Source: a virus. From it: a DNA stretch of 46,106 bases. This document shows positions 22,494 through 33,200 of the stretch, in pieces; position 1 is the stretch's first letter; every line of letters begins with the position of its first letter. The stretch covers positions 1 through 46,106 of IMG/VR virus record IMGVR_UViG_3300014501_000027; one strand, given 5' to 3'. The notes under the pieces are model-generated. The model saw only the letters and a program-made list of their open reading frames with translations, ran no database searches and was not told the origin of the DNA. Made by a program: the position numbers and the translations under genes.

Positions 22494-25400
22494 TGGCAGT
22501 TCCTCTTATAAAGACAAACTTTACTGCTGGGGAAGTTTCGCCTAGTCTATACGGGCATGTCGATCTTGCTCGGTATGCTGCGGCATGTTCTACTCTTAGA
22601 AATTTTTATGTATCTTATCGAGGTGGGGCGTACAGCCGCGCGGGGACCTCATTTGTAGGCTTTTCTAAACAAACTGGGCGTAATTACCCCCCGCGAATGA
22701 TACCATTTCAATTCAGTATAACGCAAGGACTCTCTCTGGAGTTCGGCGAGCAGTACATGCGTGTTGTATTCAATGGCTCGTTCGTAACTGAACCAGCTAT
22801 CACTATAACAGGAGTATCAGAAGCGGTTCCTGCAGTTGTATCTGCGACCGCAAATGGTGTAACCTCTGCAACAGTTGCTAGTAACACAGCAGTTACCCAA
22901 ACATACGCTCCCGGTGATACAGTTACCGTAGCCGGTGGGAATTATTCGACGCCAGCGGTATTAGCTGTCGCAACTACTACATTATTAGCCATTTCGGTAA
23001 ATGAGCCTGGAACGAGCGGTGAATACGCCCCGGCAGATACAATAACTCTAGCCGGAGGAACCGCCTCTCCTGCGGCAGTGGCAACTGTTCAATCAACCCA
23101 AGTTTTACAGGTAAGTGTTGTCTCTGGTGGAACTGGAGGACCATCAGGCGCGACTACAGGGATAATGGAGGGGACTACAGGAACAGGGACTAAGGTTCTT
23201 GTAGAATGTAATCTTTTGTTTGGTGGTGTTCAGTCTATTATAGGAATTGTCGAAGCGGGGAACTATACAGTAAATCCAGCTGTGCCCTCCGCGGAGCCCA
23301 TGGGCGGCAACGGAATAGGAGGATGTACATTTAATTTGACTATGGGTGTCTTATCTGTTGATGTTACAACACATGGGGTGTTTACACAGAATCCTCCAGG
23401 CGGAAACATGACTCAGGCATCAACGTCTGGGTCTGGAGTGGGCGCCACATTTTATTTTGCAATATTTGGTGTAAATACTGTCACTGTCTCCGCGCACGGA
23501 GTGTATTTCAGTACTCCACCTAATCCTGTTTCACAACTATCAACGTCTGGTGTCGGGTTAGGCGCGACGTTTACTTTATCTTACGGAGCGGTTGATGCGT
23601 TTAACAATGGCGACTGGGTCTATCTTAGTGGAATCATCGGCCCAACACAATTAAACAATCAAACCTATGTTGTTGAAGGCTCGACTACAAGTGGTTTTGA
23701 ACTATACGACATTTACGGGAATGCGATAGATACCACTAGTGGACCTGCCTACGTCTCGGGCGGAACAGCAGCCCGGATATATACCCTTTCAACTATTTGG
23801 AATGAACAGGACCTTCCCTGGCTTAAATATTCCCAGTCTGCTGATGTTATGTCTATCTGTTGCGTGAACCAACTAACCGGAACAGAGTACCCTCCACAGG
23901 ACCTTGAACGTTTTAACGACTATTTCTGGACGCTTACGCAAGCGAGTCCTGTTACATCTATTGATCCACCTACTGCAGTAACTTGCATTGCTAGTACTAC
24001 AGGGACAGTTAACTATGAATATTGTGTAACAGCTCTAGCGGCGGATGGAACAGAAAGTATTGCGTCGGTCGCTGGAGAGGTCGGCGGTGCAGTTGATATT
24101 GCTGCGACGGCCGGAACTATCACAGTAACTTGGAATGCTGTTCCAAAGAACTACGGTTTCTACATTTATAAGTTCCCTCCCGGATATGGCGCGCCTATCC
24201 CCGCTGGATCACTTCCCGGATTTGTTGGACAATCTAACGGGAACCAGTTTATTGACAATAATATAGTCCCAGACTATCAACAAGTTCCGCCAACGCATCT
24301 TGATCCGTTCGCTAATGGACAGATATTAGAAGTAAACACAGTTGTTCAAGGGACTGGATATGTAGACGCGGAACTTAATATAACCACTTCCACTGGATCA
24401 GGATTCTCCGCCACTCCAGTTATAGTAGATAGCTCTATAACTGCCTGGATCATTAATAACGCGGGGCAAAACTACGCTTCTACAGATACGGGAACAGTTA
24501 TTGGCAGTGGAACTGGGGCAACAGTTGCATTAGTTGTTGGCTCGCAAAGCGGTAACTACCCATCAGTTGTTAATTATTTTCAGGAACGGCGGACCTACGC
24601 GAATAGTCAGAATAACCCAGATACCTATTGGTTATCCCAACCTGGGGCTTACTTAAACTTTGATGCGAGAGTTCCGCCGATTCCATCCGATGCGATCACT
24701 GGCACGCCGTGGGGAGTTCAGGTTAATGGTATCCAGTGGTTAATTCAAACTTCTGGTGGACTTCTGGTTATGACCGGACTGTCTGCTTGGCTTCTTGTCG
24801 GGGCGGGCAGCTTCGCAACAAATGTCCAGCCGATTTCACCGACTAATCAAGATGCAGTTGTTCAAGCGTTTACTGGGGTTTCGCCACTCGTGGTCCCGAT
24901 CAGGATAAACTACGACGTTATATATGTGGAGTCTAAAGGATCGTATTATTACGACCTGCCTTATCAACTGTACGCTTTGTCTGAACCAATAGACCTAACA
25001 GAAATATCTACACACCTCTTCACAAACTTTACTATCCTTGAAAATGCCTGGTGTGAACAGCCCAATAAACTACTGTGGGCAGTTCGCAGTGATGGAGTCC
25101 TTTTAAGTCTAACTTACTACAAGAGCCAACAAATAAGCGGCTGGGCGCGGCATGATACACAGGGGATGTTTGTAAGTGTGTGTTCTATTGTAGAACCACC
25201 AGTCGATGCGCTTTATGTAGCTACAGAACGTTTTCTTAATGCAGGTACCACGTATCTCGTCGAACGAATGAACAATCGACAGTGGGACACCCTCGAAGAC
25301 GCATGGTGTGTAGACTGTGCTATAGAATATCCGTTGACTTACCCTAACGCTACGGTATCCGCGAGTTCCCCTGGCGGAGAAATAACAGGATCGACAGGGC

Positions 25401-26395
25401 TTGTTGGGGGTAATGGGTACTCGGCTGGAACGACATTTACTGTAGTTGATGCCAACGGGGAAGGACCGGGAACAGGCGCAGTAGTCACAGGAACCATTTC
25501 CGGGGGTGAGGTAACTGGACTTACTGTAGTTTCACAAGGTTCTGGGTATACTGCCCCGGCCGTTTACGCAAGTGATCCAGCAGGAAGTGACGGCGGATCA
25601 GGATTTAATGCAACGCTTACATTAAATACTAGCGTCACATTTACGGCCTCTACCTCGATATTCTCGTCAGGAAATATCGGTAGTGTACTTCGTATGGGGG
25701 GTGGTATAGCGAATATAACTGCCTACACAAACGGAACAACTCTAACGGGTGAATTAACAATTCCTATAAGTGACGTGATTGTTGACGGCAGCGCAACCTC
25801 TCCCCGACCACAATCACCAAATAATTGGAGTTTAACTCAGCCCATAACACATGTAACTGGACTAGAACATCTAGCTAATGAGTATGTGACAGGTCTTGCT
25901 GACGGACAGGTGATCCCGCTCACACAGGTATCTACGGCAGGAACATTAACTCTTTCGACTCCTGCCTCGCGGATCATCATCGGGCTCCCGTTTGTTGCAC
26001 AACTACAAACCATCCGCCTTGATGCCGGATCACCAACCGTCCAAGGTCAACGAAAGAAAATTGCAGCTGCGACGATCAGAGTTGAAGCCTCAGCCGCATT
26101 TGAATCTGGTGAAAATCAACCTGACGGTGCTACGTTTAGCCCACTACAGTTGGCTCCGCAATGGAATAATCTTAATGTAGTTCCAAACAAATCCATACCG
26201 TATTTTGGAAACCCGACGTTGCCTTTGTATACTGGAGATGTTCGTGTCATCTTAGGAAGTGACTTTGCTACACGGGGTCAAGTGGCGATAGAACAAAACC
26301 TGCCGTTACCGTTAAGTATCCTGGCGTTGATACCTGAGATACTTCCGGGAGATATACCAGACCTACAAATTAAGGATAAGGGGAAACGCTCGTGA
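22493..26395 (+). CDS. tail tubular protein B-like nozzle protein, 1300 aa
   Basis: The start (PLIKTNFTAGEVSPSLYGHV, then DLARYAAACSTLRNFYVSYR and GGAYSRAGTSFVG) is the classic N-terminus of podovirus nozzle/stabilisation proteins. The core resumes around residues 690-860 (VVNYFQERRTYANSQNNPDT, then SDAITGTPWGVQVNGIQWL). Gly/Thr-rich repeat modules of the type YAPGDTVTVAGG and GSGxGATF sit at about residues 105-380, 620-690 and 965-1060, making the protein longer than the usual 600-900 aa. It probably forms the tail nozzle with decorated outer loops. Confidence 0.82.
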   Translation: MAVPLIKTNFTAGEVSPSLYGHVDLARYAAACSTLRNFYVSYRGGAYSRAGTSFVGFSKQTGRNYPPRMIPFQFSITQGLSLEFGEQYMRVVFNGSFVTEPAITITGVSEAVPAVVSATANGVTSATVASNTAVTQTYAPGDTVTVAGGNYSTPAVLAVATTTLLAISVNEPGTSGEYAPADTITLAGGTASPAAVATVQSTQVLQVSVVSGGTGGPSGATTGIMEGTTGTGTKVLVECNLLFGGVQSIIGIVEAGNYTVNPAVPSAEPMGGNGIGGCTFNLTMGVLSVDVTTHGVFTQNPPGGNMTQASTSGSGVGATFYFAIFGVNTVTVSAHGVYFSTPPNPVSQLSTSGVGLGATFTLSYGAVDAFNNGDWVYLSGIIGPTQLNNQTYVVEGSTTSGFELYDIYGNAIDTTSGPAYVSGGTAARIYTLSTIWNEQDLPWLKYSQSADVMSICCVNQLTGTEYPPQDLERFNDYFWTLTQASPVTSIDPPTAVTCIASTTGTVNYEYCVTALAADGTESIASVAGEVGGAVDIAATAGTITVTWNAVPKNYGFYIYKFPPGYGAPIPAGSLPGFVGQSNGNQFIDNNIVPDYQQVPPTHLDPFANGQILEVNTVVQGTGYVDAELNITTSTGSGFSATPVIVDSSITAWIINNAGQNYASTDTGTVIGSGTGATVALVVGSQSGNYPSVVNYFQERRTYANSQNNPDTYWLSQPGAYLNFDARVPPIPSDAITGTPWGVQVNGIQWLIQTSGGLLVMTGLSAWLLVGAGSFATNVQPISPTNQDAVVQAFTGVSPLVVPIRINYDVIYVESKGSYYYDLPYQLYALSEPIDLTEISTHLFTNFTILENAWCEQPNKLLWAVRSDGVLLSLTYYKSQQISGWARHDTQGMFVSVCSIVEPPVDALYVATERFLNAGTTYLVERMNNRQWDTLEDAWCVDCAIEYPLTYPNATVSASSPGGEITGSTGLVGGNGYSAGTTFTVVDANGEGPGTGAVVTGTISGGEVTGLTVVSQGSGYTAPAVYASDPAGSDGGSGFNATLTLNTSVTFTASTSIFSSGNIGSVLRMGGGIANITAYTNGTTLTGELTIPISDVIVDGSATSPRPQSPNNWSLTQPITHVTGLEHLANEYVTGLADGQVIPLTQVSTAGTLTLSTPASRIIIGLPFVAQLQTIRLDAGSPTVQGQRKKIAAATIRVEASAAFESGENQPDGATFSPLQLAPQWNNLNVVPNKSIPYFGNPTLPLYTGDVRVILGSDFATRGQVAIEQNLPLPLSILALIPEILPGDIPDLQIKDKGKRS

Positions 26396-26892
26396 GCCAT
26401 GCGTATTCAGACCGAATTGAGCCGGTCCATAGGTTCGAAATTGTAGAAGGGAAACGCTTTCACTGTGGACAGTTAGCTAGGACTATGCGAGAGGCACATG
26501 AGAAGGCAGTTATTAAACTTGGAGTGCGCCCGCATAGACAATTATACGAATGTTTTATGTCATCTTGGTATTGCAAAGCGTGGCTTATCGATGGTAAGCT
26601 TGCCGGGCTTGGCGGTGTGGAGGGACCGTTTATTTCGAGAATGGGGTATGTGTGGCTTGTTTTGGCGGAATGGGCTTCCACGGGCTTCCCACGTGCCGTG
26701 TACCGTGAAGCAAAACGGCAATTGGCGATCATGATGGACACACGACATCAACTCATAACTAATATCCTACTAGAAGACAAAGCCTCATACAACTTTGCAA
26801 GACACCTGGGATTTAGTTTAGTTCCGAACGACGAGAACCCCTTTTCGACAGTACTTATGGAATATCCCCACAAAAAAGAGATTGTCATGTAA
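26392..26892 (+). CDS. GNAT-like protein (internal virion protein A position)
   Basis: GTG start overlaps the nozzle stop. The 166 aa resemble the GNAT fold: strand (KAWLIDGKLAGLGGVEG), helix-rich middle and a final LLEDKASYNFARHLGFSLVP, the typical last helix-strand of N-acetyltransferases. In T7-like phages a protein with this fold (gp13) is encoded here and assists ejection-complete assembly. The pyrophosphate-binding Q/RxxGxG/A loop is not obvious, so catalysis is doubtful. Confidence 0.7.
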   Translation: MSHAYSDRIEPVHRFEIVEGKRFHCGQLARTMREAHEKAVIKLGVRPHRQLYECFMSSWYCKAWLIDGKLAGLGGVEGPFISRMGYVWLVLAEWASTGFPRAVYREAKRQLAIMMDTRHQLITNILLEDKASYNFARHLGFSLVPNDENPFSTVLMEYPHKKEIVM

Positions 26893-27462
26893 ATGGCTTT
26901 TGTTCCTGCACTCGCTTTAGCTGGTACGGCGCTAAGTGCTATTGGCACTATTGGTGGGGGTATTGCGCAGGGAAACGCTGCTTCGTATAATGCTGCGGTC
27001 GCAAAAAATAATGCTACAACTGCTGGGCAAAATGCAGTTTACTCTACCCAAGCCGGTGAAGTTGCTACGCAGGAAGAAGGATTAAAAGCGAGTGAACAGC
27101 TAGGTCAAGTTAAAGCCGGACTCTCCGCTAATAATATTGATGTTAATAGTGGTTCCGCTGCTAAAGTTATACAAGGTACTAGACAAATTGGTGCACTTGA
27201 CCAAGATACTACGCAAGAGAATGCTAATTTACAGGCGTATGGATACCGTACACAAGCTACAGGCTACCAAGCCCAAGCAGGCCTTGATCAATATCAGGCA
27301 GCAGCCGCGCCAATTGGCGCTGATATTGGCGCTACGGGTAGTTTTTTGAGTGGATTGTCCGGAGTTGCTAAATTGCCTGGAACGTTTACTGCTGATGGTG
27401 GCAGTACCCCTGGTGGTAGCAGTGCCCCCTGGACGTTAGATCAATCAACGGCTCCAGGGTAA
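26893..27462 (+). CDS. internal virion protein B-like, 189 aa
   Basis: ATG follows the previous TAA directly. The N-terminus is hydrophobic and Ala/Gly-rich (LALAGTALSAIGTIGGGIAQ), followed by long Ala/Gln-rich helices (VAKNNATTAGQNAVYSTQAG, EEGLKASEQLGQVKAGLSAN). This is the usual look of the T7 gp14-type ejection protein, which inserts in the outer membrane. The rest is helical with a disordered Gly/Ser end. Confidence 0.75.
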   Translation: MAFVPALALAGTALSAIGTIGGGIAQGNAASYNAAVAKNNATTAGQNAVYSTQAGEVATQEEGLKASEQLGQVKAGLSANNIDVNSGSAAKVIQGTRQIGALDQDTTQENANLQAYGYRTQATGYQAQAGLDQYQAAAAPIGADIGATGSFLSGLSGVAKLPGTFTADGGSTPGGSSAPWTLDQSTAPG

Positions 27463-27464
27463 CA

Positions 27465-30230
27465 ATGGCCAACGTTCCTAACATCCTTCCTGATGTTCGA
27501 CCTGATCCGCGGCCACCGGATGACTATCAGCATCAACAGGCTACCCCACAGGACTTCGGAAGTGAAATCGGGCAGGGATTAAAAGAGGCAGGTCAGGGCG
27601 TAAGTGTTGCTGCACAACATTTTGGGGAAATACAGACAGATGACGTGACGAATAATACTCTTACGCAGGGTAATGATTTAATAACTAAATTACATGCTTT
27701 AAAGGGGCAAGACGCATTAAACCAAGGCCCAGCAATCCGCGAACAACTCGCAGGTTTGTGGAAACAGGGGCGGGAACAACTTGGGACAAATCAACAACAG
27801 TTGCAGTATGACAGAGAAACTCGGGTGTGGTTCGAGCGAACGTGGCCGGGGGCGATTAATCAGCATTTGGATCAGCAGGCGACGGAATACGGAACTGCGA
27901 CTAATTCAAAGACGATTGACGTAAATGCAAACAATGCAGCGTTATTCCCTGAAAAGGTGAAGGATTTCGCGAATAGTGCGCAGGCCGCTGCTGATCGGCA
28001 AGCCCATCTGCAGTACGGGCAAACTACTATTGATCCAAACGTACTTAAAGACGAACGGGAAAAGGCTGTTTCTAAAGTTTATATAGCTGCCGCGGAAGCA
28101 ATAGCTGCGAGAGATGGTTGGCAGAAAGCGTTGGATTTTGCTAAAACTAACGAAAGTGCCTTTGGGGCAAGTTACGGTCCAATGACTGAACGCCTACGCG
28201 GGATCGGACACGGAGTAACAGTCAATGGTGTTGCACAAGATATTATTAGCCAGTCTTTTGGAACGCCAAGTCAATCCACACAGCAACCTGCAGGAACCCC
28301 ACGTGTAACACCAGTTTCTACTGACCCGGCGGCAAAACCAGGATATAGTTATAATAGTGCCATAATCGGCCATGAAGGCGCTGGGACAAATACTACACCA
28401 TATACTGATTCGAAAGGAGTATATCATCCACACGGGACAGGAGCATCTGCTGGTGGCTTTATGCCTGCAACTTGGGATGGCATCCGAAAGACACACACGG
28501 AATTAGGTTTACCTCCTTCCGCATCGGAGGCCAGTCTTGAACAACGTGATGCAGCACTTAACACACTAACTGCTACCAATCAAAGTTACCTTCGTGCGCA
28601 TGATATAGTGCCTACAGATAAAAATACGTTCATGGCGCATTTTTTAGGTGCGGGCGGAGCAGTTAAGTTCTTTCAGGGAGCACAGAATAATCCAGCTGCT
28701 CCGGCCGCACCCTATTTCAAAGAGGAAGCAGCGGCCAACAAGACTGTTTTTTATGATGTTGCCACCGGACAGCCGCGATCATATGGACAGATTTATGCAT
28801 TAATGACCAAAAACTTCAGTGGGGCGATTAGTGTTCCGAATGTTGGAGGAGGAATAGGATTAACGCCGCAGGGGTTCGGTCAGGTGGCGAATCCCCCTAG
28901 TGTACAAATGCCGGAGGAGGAAGAACAGTCAAGCACGGCACCAGCTACGTCAGAATCTTTACCTGTTACCCCCGCTTCAACTTCCGTCCCGCCACCGCCC
29001 GGAGTAGAAACTCCCGAGGATAAAATAGAACGATTGACCCTACAGCGCGATGACGCAATCTCTCGCGTGCAAATGCGGACTGACCTTGATCCGGCTGACC
29101 AGTTCGCAGTTGAAAAACAAGTCGAGGCACATTTTCGGGGAGCGATGATGGCGGCACAGTTAGACCAACAGACACATAAGGCCCGGATCAACGCACTTTC
29201 AAGTGATATCGATAAATTACTAAATGACGGCAATGTTCAACAAGCGTTCGATAAAATACACCAGCCTGGAACTGGTCTAAGTCCAGTTGATGTGGCTACT
29301 TTATCAAAGGCTATAACAATACGTATGGCTGAAGTTGATCCGTACACGCTTGGCCCTAAGTTTTACGAAACTAATGCAAGATTATTTCTTCCACCGGGCG
29401 ATCCTAACCGGATTGGCTATGGGGATGATATGAAGATATGGGCACTTGAAGGTAACGGGTTAAATGCGAATGGTGTAAAAACTATTCGACAAAAAGCATT
29501 CGACATGTACCACAATGCAGATGAAAATGCACTTCAAATAAGATTAAAATCTGGGGCAGATACCGTCCGTGCTGACATAATCAAAGATAATATTGATCCG
29601 AATACAGGTAGACCTTATCTTAGTACTTACAACGAACATGACTACAATAAATTCTTACAGGCTTACGAAGCCGACTTCGCGAAGTGGAGGAAAGACGGAA
29701 ATGATCCGAACAAGTGGGAATATTTTGATGATAAGAAACTTAGTAAGTTCGCCGAGAGCATTGCGCCAAAACAGGTTAGAGATTACGAGAACTTGACACA
29801 AGTAGAAAAACCAGAGGACGTTGCGCCAGAGAGATGGACGAGCTTTTTGGGCAGGACAGGAGATAAAGATAAAGCGGCTTGGGCAAACATTGCAGCAAAA
29901 CTCATAGCTAACCCAAGGAAAGTGGATGAATTTAATAATGATCCTATTGCACAGAAAGCTGGACTTCGCGGGGACGCTATTCTGGCGGAATTAGGTGTTC
30001 CCTATAATGGTCCAAAGACTTCATTTGAAGATAGAACACCTGCTGTACAGTCTACACCAGAAATTCCAGAGTCCAATCCGATATTTGAACATCTTAGAGC
30101 ACTTGGTGCCCATCTCGGACTACCAGATCTTTCGCATATGACCTTGGATCAAGTAAAAACCGCATTAACCCCACATGGACCTTTACACAAGTACAAGCTA
30201 TCTGGAACGCAGTTGATCCCACATGACTGA
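27465..30230 (+). CDS. ejection protein with transglycosylase-like domain, 921 aa
   Basis: The protein begins with a Pro-rich leader and long helices (GLKEAGQGVSVAAQHFGEIQ). A lysozyme-like/lytic transglycosylase segment spans about residues 295-430: SAIIGHEGAG with E304 as candidate catalytic acid, then TGASAGGFMPATWDGI and later YAL/F motifs. After a Pro-rich linker (500-530) come extended helical regions. Ejection proteins use such a domain to open peptidoglycan during DNA entry. It overlaps the giant gene by eight bases. Confidence 0.78.
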   Translation: MANVPNILPDVRPDPRPPDDYQHQQATPQDFGSEIGQGLKEAGQGVSVAAQHFGEIQTDDVTNNTLTQGNDLITKLHALKGQDALNQGPAIREQLAGLWKQGREQLGTNQQQLQYDRETRVWFERTWPGAINQHLDQQATEYGTATNSKTIDVNANNAALFPEKVKDFANSAQAAADRQAHLQYGQTTIDPNVLKDEREKAVSKVYIAAAEAIAARDGWQKALDFAKTNESAFGASYGPMTERLRGIGHGVTVNGVAQDIISQSFGTPSQSTQQPAGTPRVTPVSTDPAAKPGYSYNSAIIGHEGAGTNTTPYTDSKGVYHPHGTGASAGGFMPATWDGIRKTHTELGLPPSASEASLEQRDAALNTLTATNQSYLRAHDIVPTDKNTFMAHFLGAGGAVKFFQGAQNNPAAPAAPYFKEEAAANKTVFYDVATGQPRSYGQIYALMTKNFSGAISVPNVGGGIGLTPQGFGQVANPPSVQMPEEEEQSSTAPATSESLPVTPASTSVPPPPGVETPEDKIERLTLQRDDAISRVQMRTDLDPADQFAVEKQVEAHFRGAMMAAQLDQQTHKARINALSSDIDKLLNDGNVQQAFDKIHQPGTGLSPVDVATLSKAITIRMAEVDPYTLGPKFYETNARLFLPPGDPNRIGYGDDMKIWALEGNGLNANGVKTIRQKAFDMYHNADENALQIRLKSGADTVRADIIKDNIDPNTGRPYLSTYNEHDYNKFLQAYEADFAKWRKDGNDPNKWEYFDDKKLSKFAESIAPKQVRDYENLTQVEKPEDVAPERWTSFLGRTGDKDKAAWANIAAKLIANPRKVDEFNNDPIAQKAGLRGDAILAELGVPYNGPKTSFEDRTPAVQSTPEIPESNPIFEHLRALGAHLGLPDLSHMTLDQVKTALTPHGPLHKYKLSGTQLIPHD

Positions 30231-33200
30231 TTTTAGTGACGATCTGAAAAATATATACGGCGGTGCGGCAGACCAGCCTGCAGCAGATAGTTCGTTTAGT
30301 AATGACCTCAAAAGTATATATGGGGACCAGCCTTATGAAGACCAATCCTCGTGGTTAGGTACTGCTGCTCGTAGTCTTGAACGGAACATAGTTCCCGGCC
30401 TGGGTGGCGCTGCGGCCGGTTTTTATACAGGTGCCGCTTTTGGTGGTTACGGTGCTATTCCAGGTACAATAGCCGGTTTTGTGGGTGGCACTATAGCTGG
30501 TTACGGTCTTCAAACTGCACAGAACTACGCAATTAAACAGGCGCCTCAGTCCTGGCAAGATGCGTTAGGCTTCAATGAGGATCAAGAAAAGATTGACGAG
30601 CGGGAACACCCATATGCCTCGTTTATAGGTGGAATGTTACCATTCGCGATAACTATGAAACCGGGGGGATTTGCTAAACCGGAAGGGTACGAAAATCTAA
30701 CAGGCTTTCAAAAACTGTTAGTAGACCCTGTTACTTCCCGATTATTTAGTGGTGCTGTAGTTGGTGGTGTAGAACTGGGGCAGGAACTTGTAGGTGGTGA
30801 TGGTCCTGATTGGACAAAGGTTGCAACGGCGACGGGGTTCGGATTAGTATTAAATAAAGCGAATACTCTTGGGCAGAAGATTGAAAAGTTTGGTGCGAGG
30901 TTAGGTGGTGCGAGGCCGTATGTTCCTGATGTGGAACGTGAACCGATCCCGCAGCCAGACACAGAGGGACTGTTTCATGTTCCACCTGGAGTTGAAGATC
31001 ACACGATAGACGAAAATTTAACTACACCATTCTCTGAGGAGTCCAGTGACCTCTTCGGGGGCGGGTTCTTTCATAGTGAAGATACTATGCTCGCCCGTGA
31101 GGACGCGAGAGTTAGTAATCGTGCAGGGATTCCAACACCGAATACAAATCCATACGAACAAATATACGACGCACACCTTAAACAACTGGATCACGATTAC
31201 ATTGACGCGCCGAGTATTTTGGATAGTGGCGATTTTAATGTGATGGGAATAGGCAGTAATGAAGAAACACACCGTGGAAGTGAGGCACGTAATGAAGAAG
31301 TTAAAACAACCGCACAGGCTGCTAAACAGGCCGAACTCGCAACCTTTGGCCCAATCCAGCATGATATAGAGTTAAAAGCTCGGGCTACCCATCCTGAGTT
31401 ATTTTCTGAATATGATCAACTTGTTGCGCAGCGGCAGGAACTGCACGAGCAGATAGCGAAATTAAATAATCCGCCACTTGAAGATATTCAAGCCGCGCAC
31501 GCGAAAGCGAATGAAATAGAGGCACAATTAAATGCAATAGTCGCAGAGAAGCAGGGATATACTGGAGGAAAACAGGCGCGGCAGTTACGTGCACAGTTAC
31601 GCAATGCCCAAGCCACTGCACAGGATTTACTTGATCGAAGCCGGGCGTATCAGACAGGTGAGGCAGAAGAGACTCCGGAGTTAGCAGCACTTCGTGAAGC
31701 ACATCAAGCGATTGATTATCGACTGCGTGATGTCGGGAAAGGGATGGCTGCGGCGCGGCAGGAAGTGCAACCGGAGCCGGTTAATCCAAATCTTACGCTG
31801 TATCAACCCTCATTACTTACTCAAGCTGTTGCAGGATTGAAGGCGAAATATACTATTGTAGACGGCAAAATAAAAGAAATGCTGCCTGCGTTGCAGCGGG
31901 CAACAGATCGAACGGCGGATAATCAGGGGGTTAACGTTAATCAAATTACTCTGGACCAGAATAGGCAATCTCTTTTTAATTATTTCAAAGCGCAGGCACA
32001 AAGTGCAGGACGGCCAGCACCGGAGGCGTCCGCCTGGGCTGATGTAATAGCTAGGGGATATATGACTCGCGCAGCACGCATGGGGTATTACGCGCCACAT
32101 GGAATAAGTGTTGCAGGACCGGAAGATGTATCCACGCCGATTGAGGGATTGACGTTGAACCAACCCGGATTTTTGCCTGGGTTCTATAGTGCAGTACAAC
32201 ATGCGGTGCTAACCTCAAAACAGGAACGGGCGTCGGGGCCACAGTGGATAAACCAGATTAGGAATACTGGTGGGGTGAAACCGGAAGAGGTTGAATGGTT
32301 GGGACTGGATAAATGGTTGCAGGGACTGGGAAAGGTTAGTAAGAAAGAGGTGATGGATTATATAAGTGCGAATAATTTGGAGTTAAAGGAACAATATAGA
32401 GGAAATATTAATACAGCCGATGAATTTGCAGAATATGAACACGTAAAACTTCCAGGCGGCGACCCAGGTTCATATCGAGAAATACTTTTGCAGCTTCCGC
32501 AGGAAGGTCGATCTTTCCAAAGTTATCACTGGGATTCACCTGATGTTCTAGCTCATATACGATTTGATACACGAACTGAACCTAATATAGAAGCAGTCAA
32601 AAAAGCAACTGCCGTTCTTGATGAAGCGGAAAAAGTTGATAAAGCAGCCGACGCAAAACAGCATGAAATGATCATGGGGTTAAGTAAGTATGCTAAGGGG
32701 GAGAAAGTACCAACAGAAGTAATTCATGCACTCGAAGAAGTTTATGAAGAGTCTAAACAAAAACACACGCTTTTTAAAGAAGCAGCAGCCGCACTAGAGC
32801 AGGCAAAACGCGACGGCAAAAAAACCTTGATGCTCCACGAAATCCAAAGTGATTGGCATCAACAAGGGAAGAAGAAAGGGTATATTGATCCGGAGGCGCT
32901 AGAAAAAGCGAATAAGGCTGTTGATGATGCTATTGCCTCACGACGGGAAGCTGGCATTCGTGAACATCAGTTAATAATGGAGTTAGCAAATGACAGTTCA
33001 CCTGAAGCAATAACTCGAGTTAAACAAGCAACCGAAGAGTATAAACAATCAGCTATTGCAGTACAAACAGCACAAGACACTTATATTCGCCAACAAAAAA
33101 CTAAAATTCCCGACGCCCCATTCAAAACCTCCTGGCCCGAACTCGCCCTAAAGCGCATGATCCGGTATGCAGCAGATAACAACTTTGAGAAGATTTCCTT

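Noticed and set aside
26498-26734. Frames overlapping the GNAT-like gene
   Set aside because: No ribosome site and no sensible composition; the main frame carries the conserved pattern.
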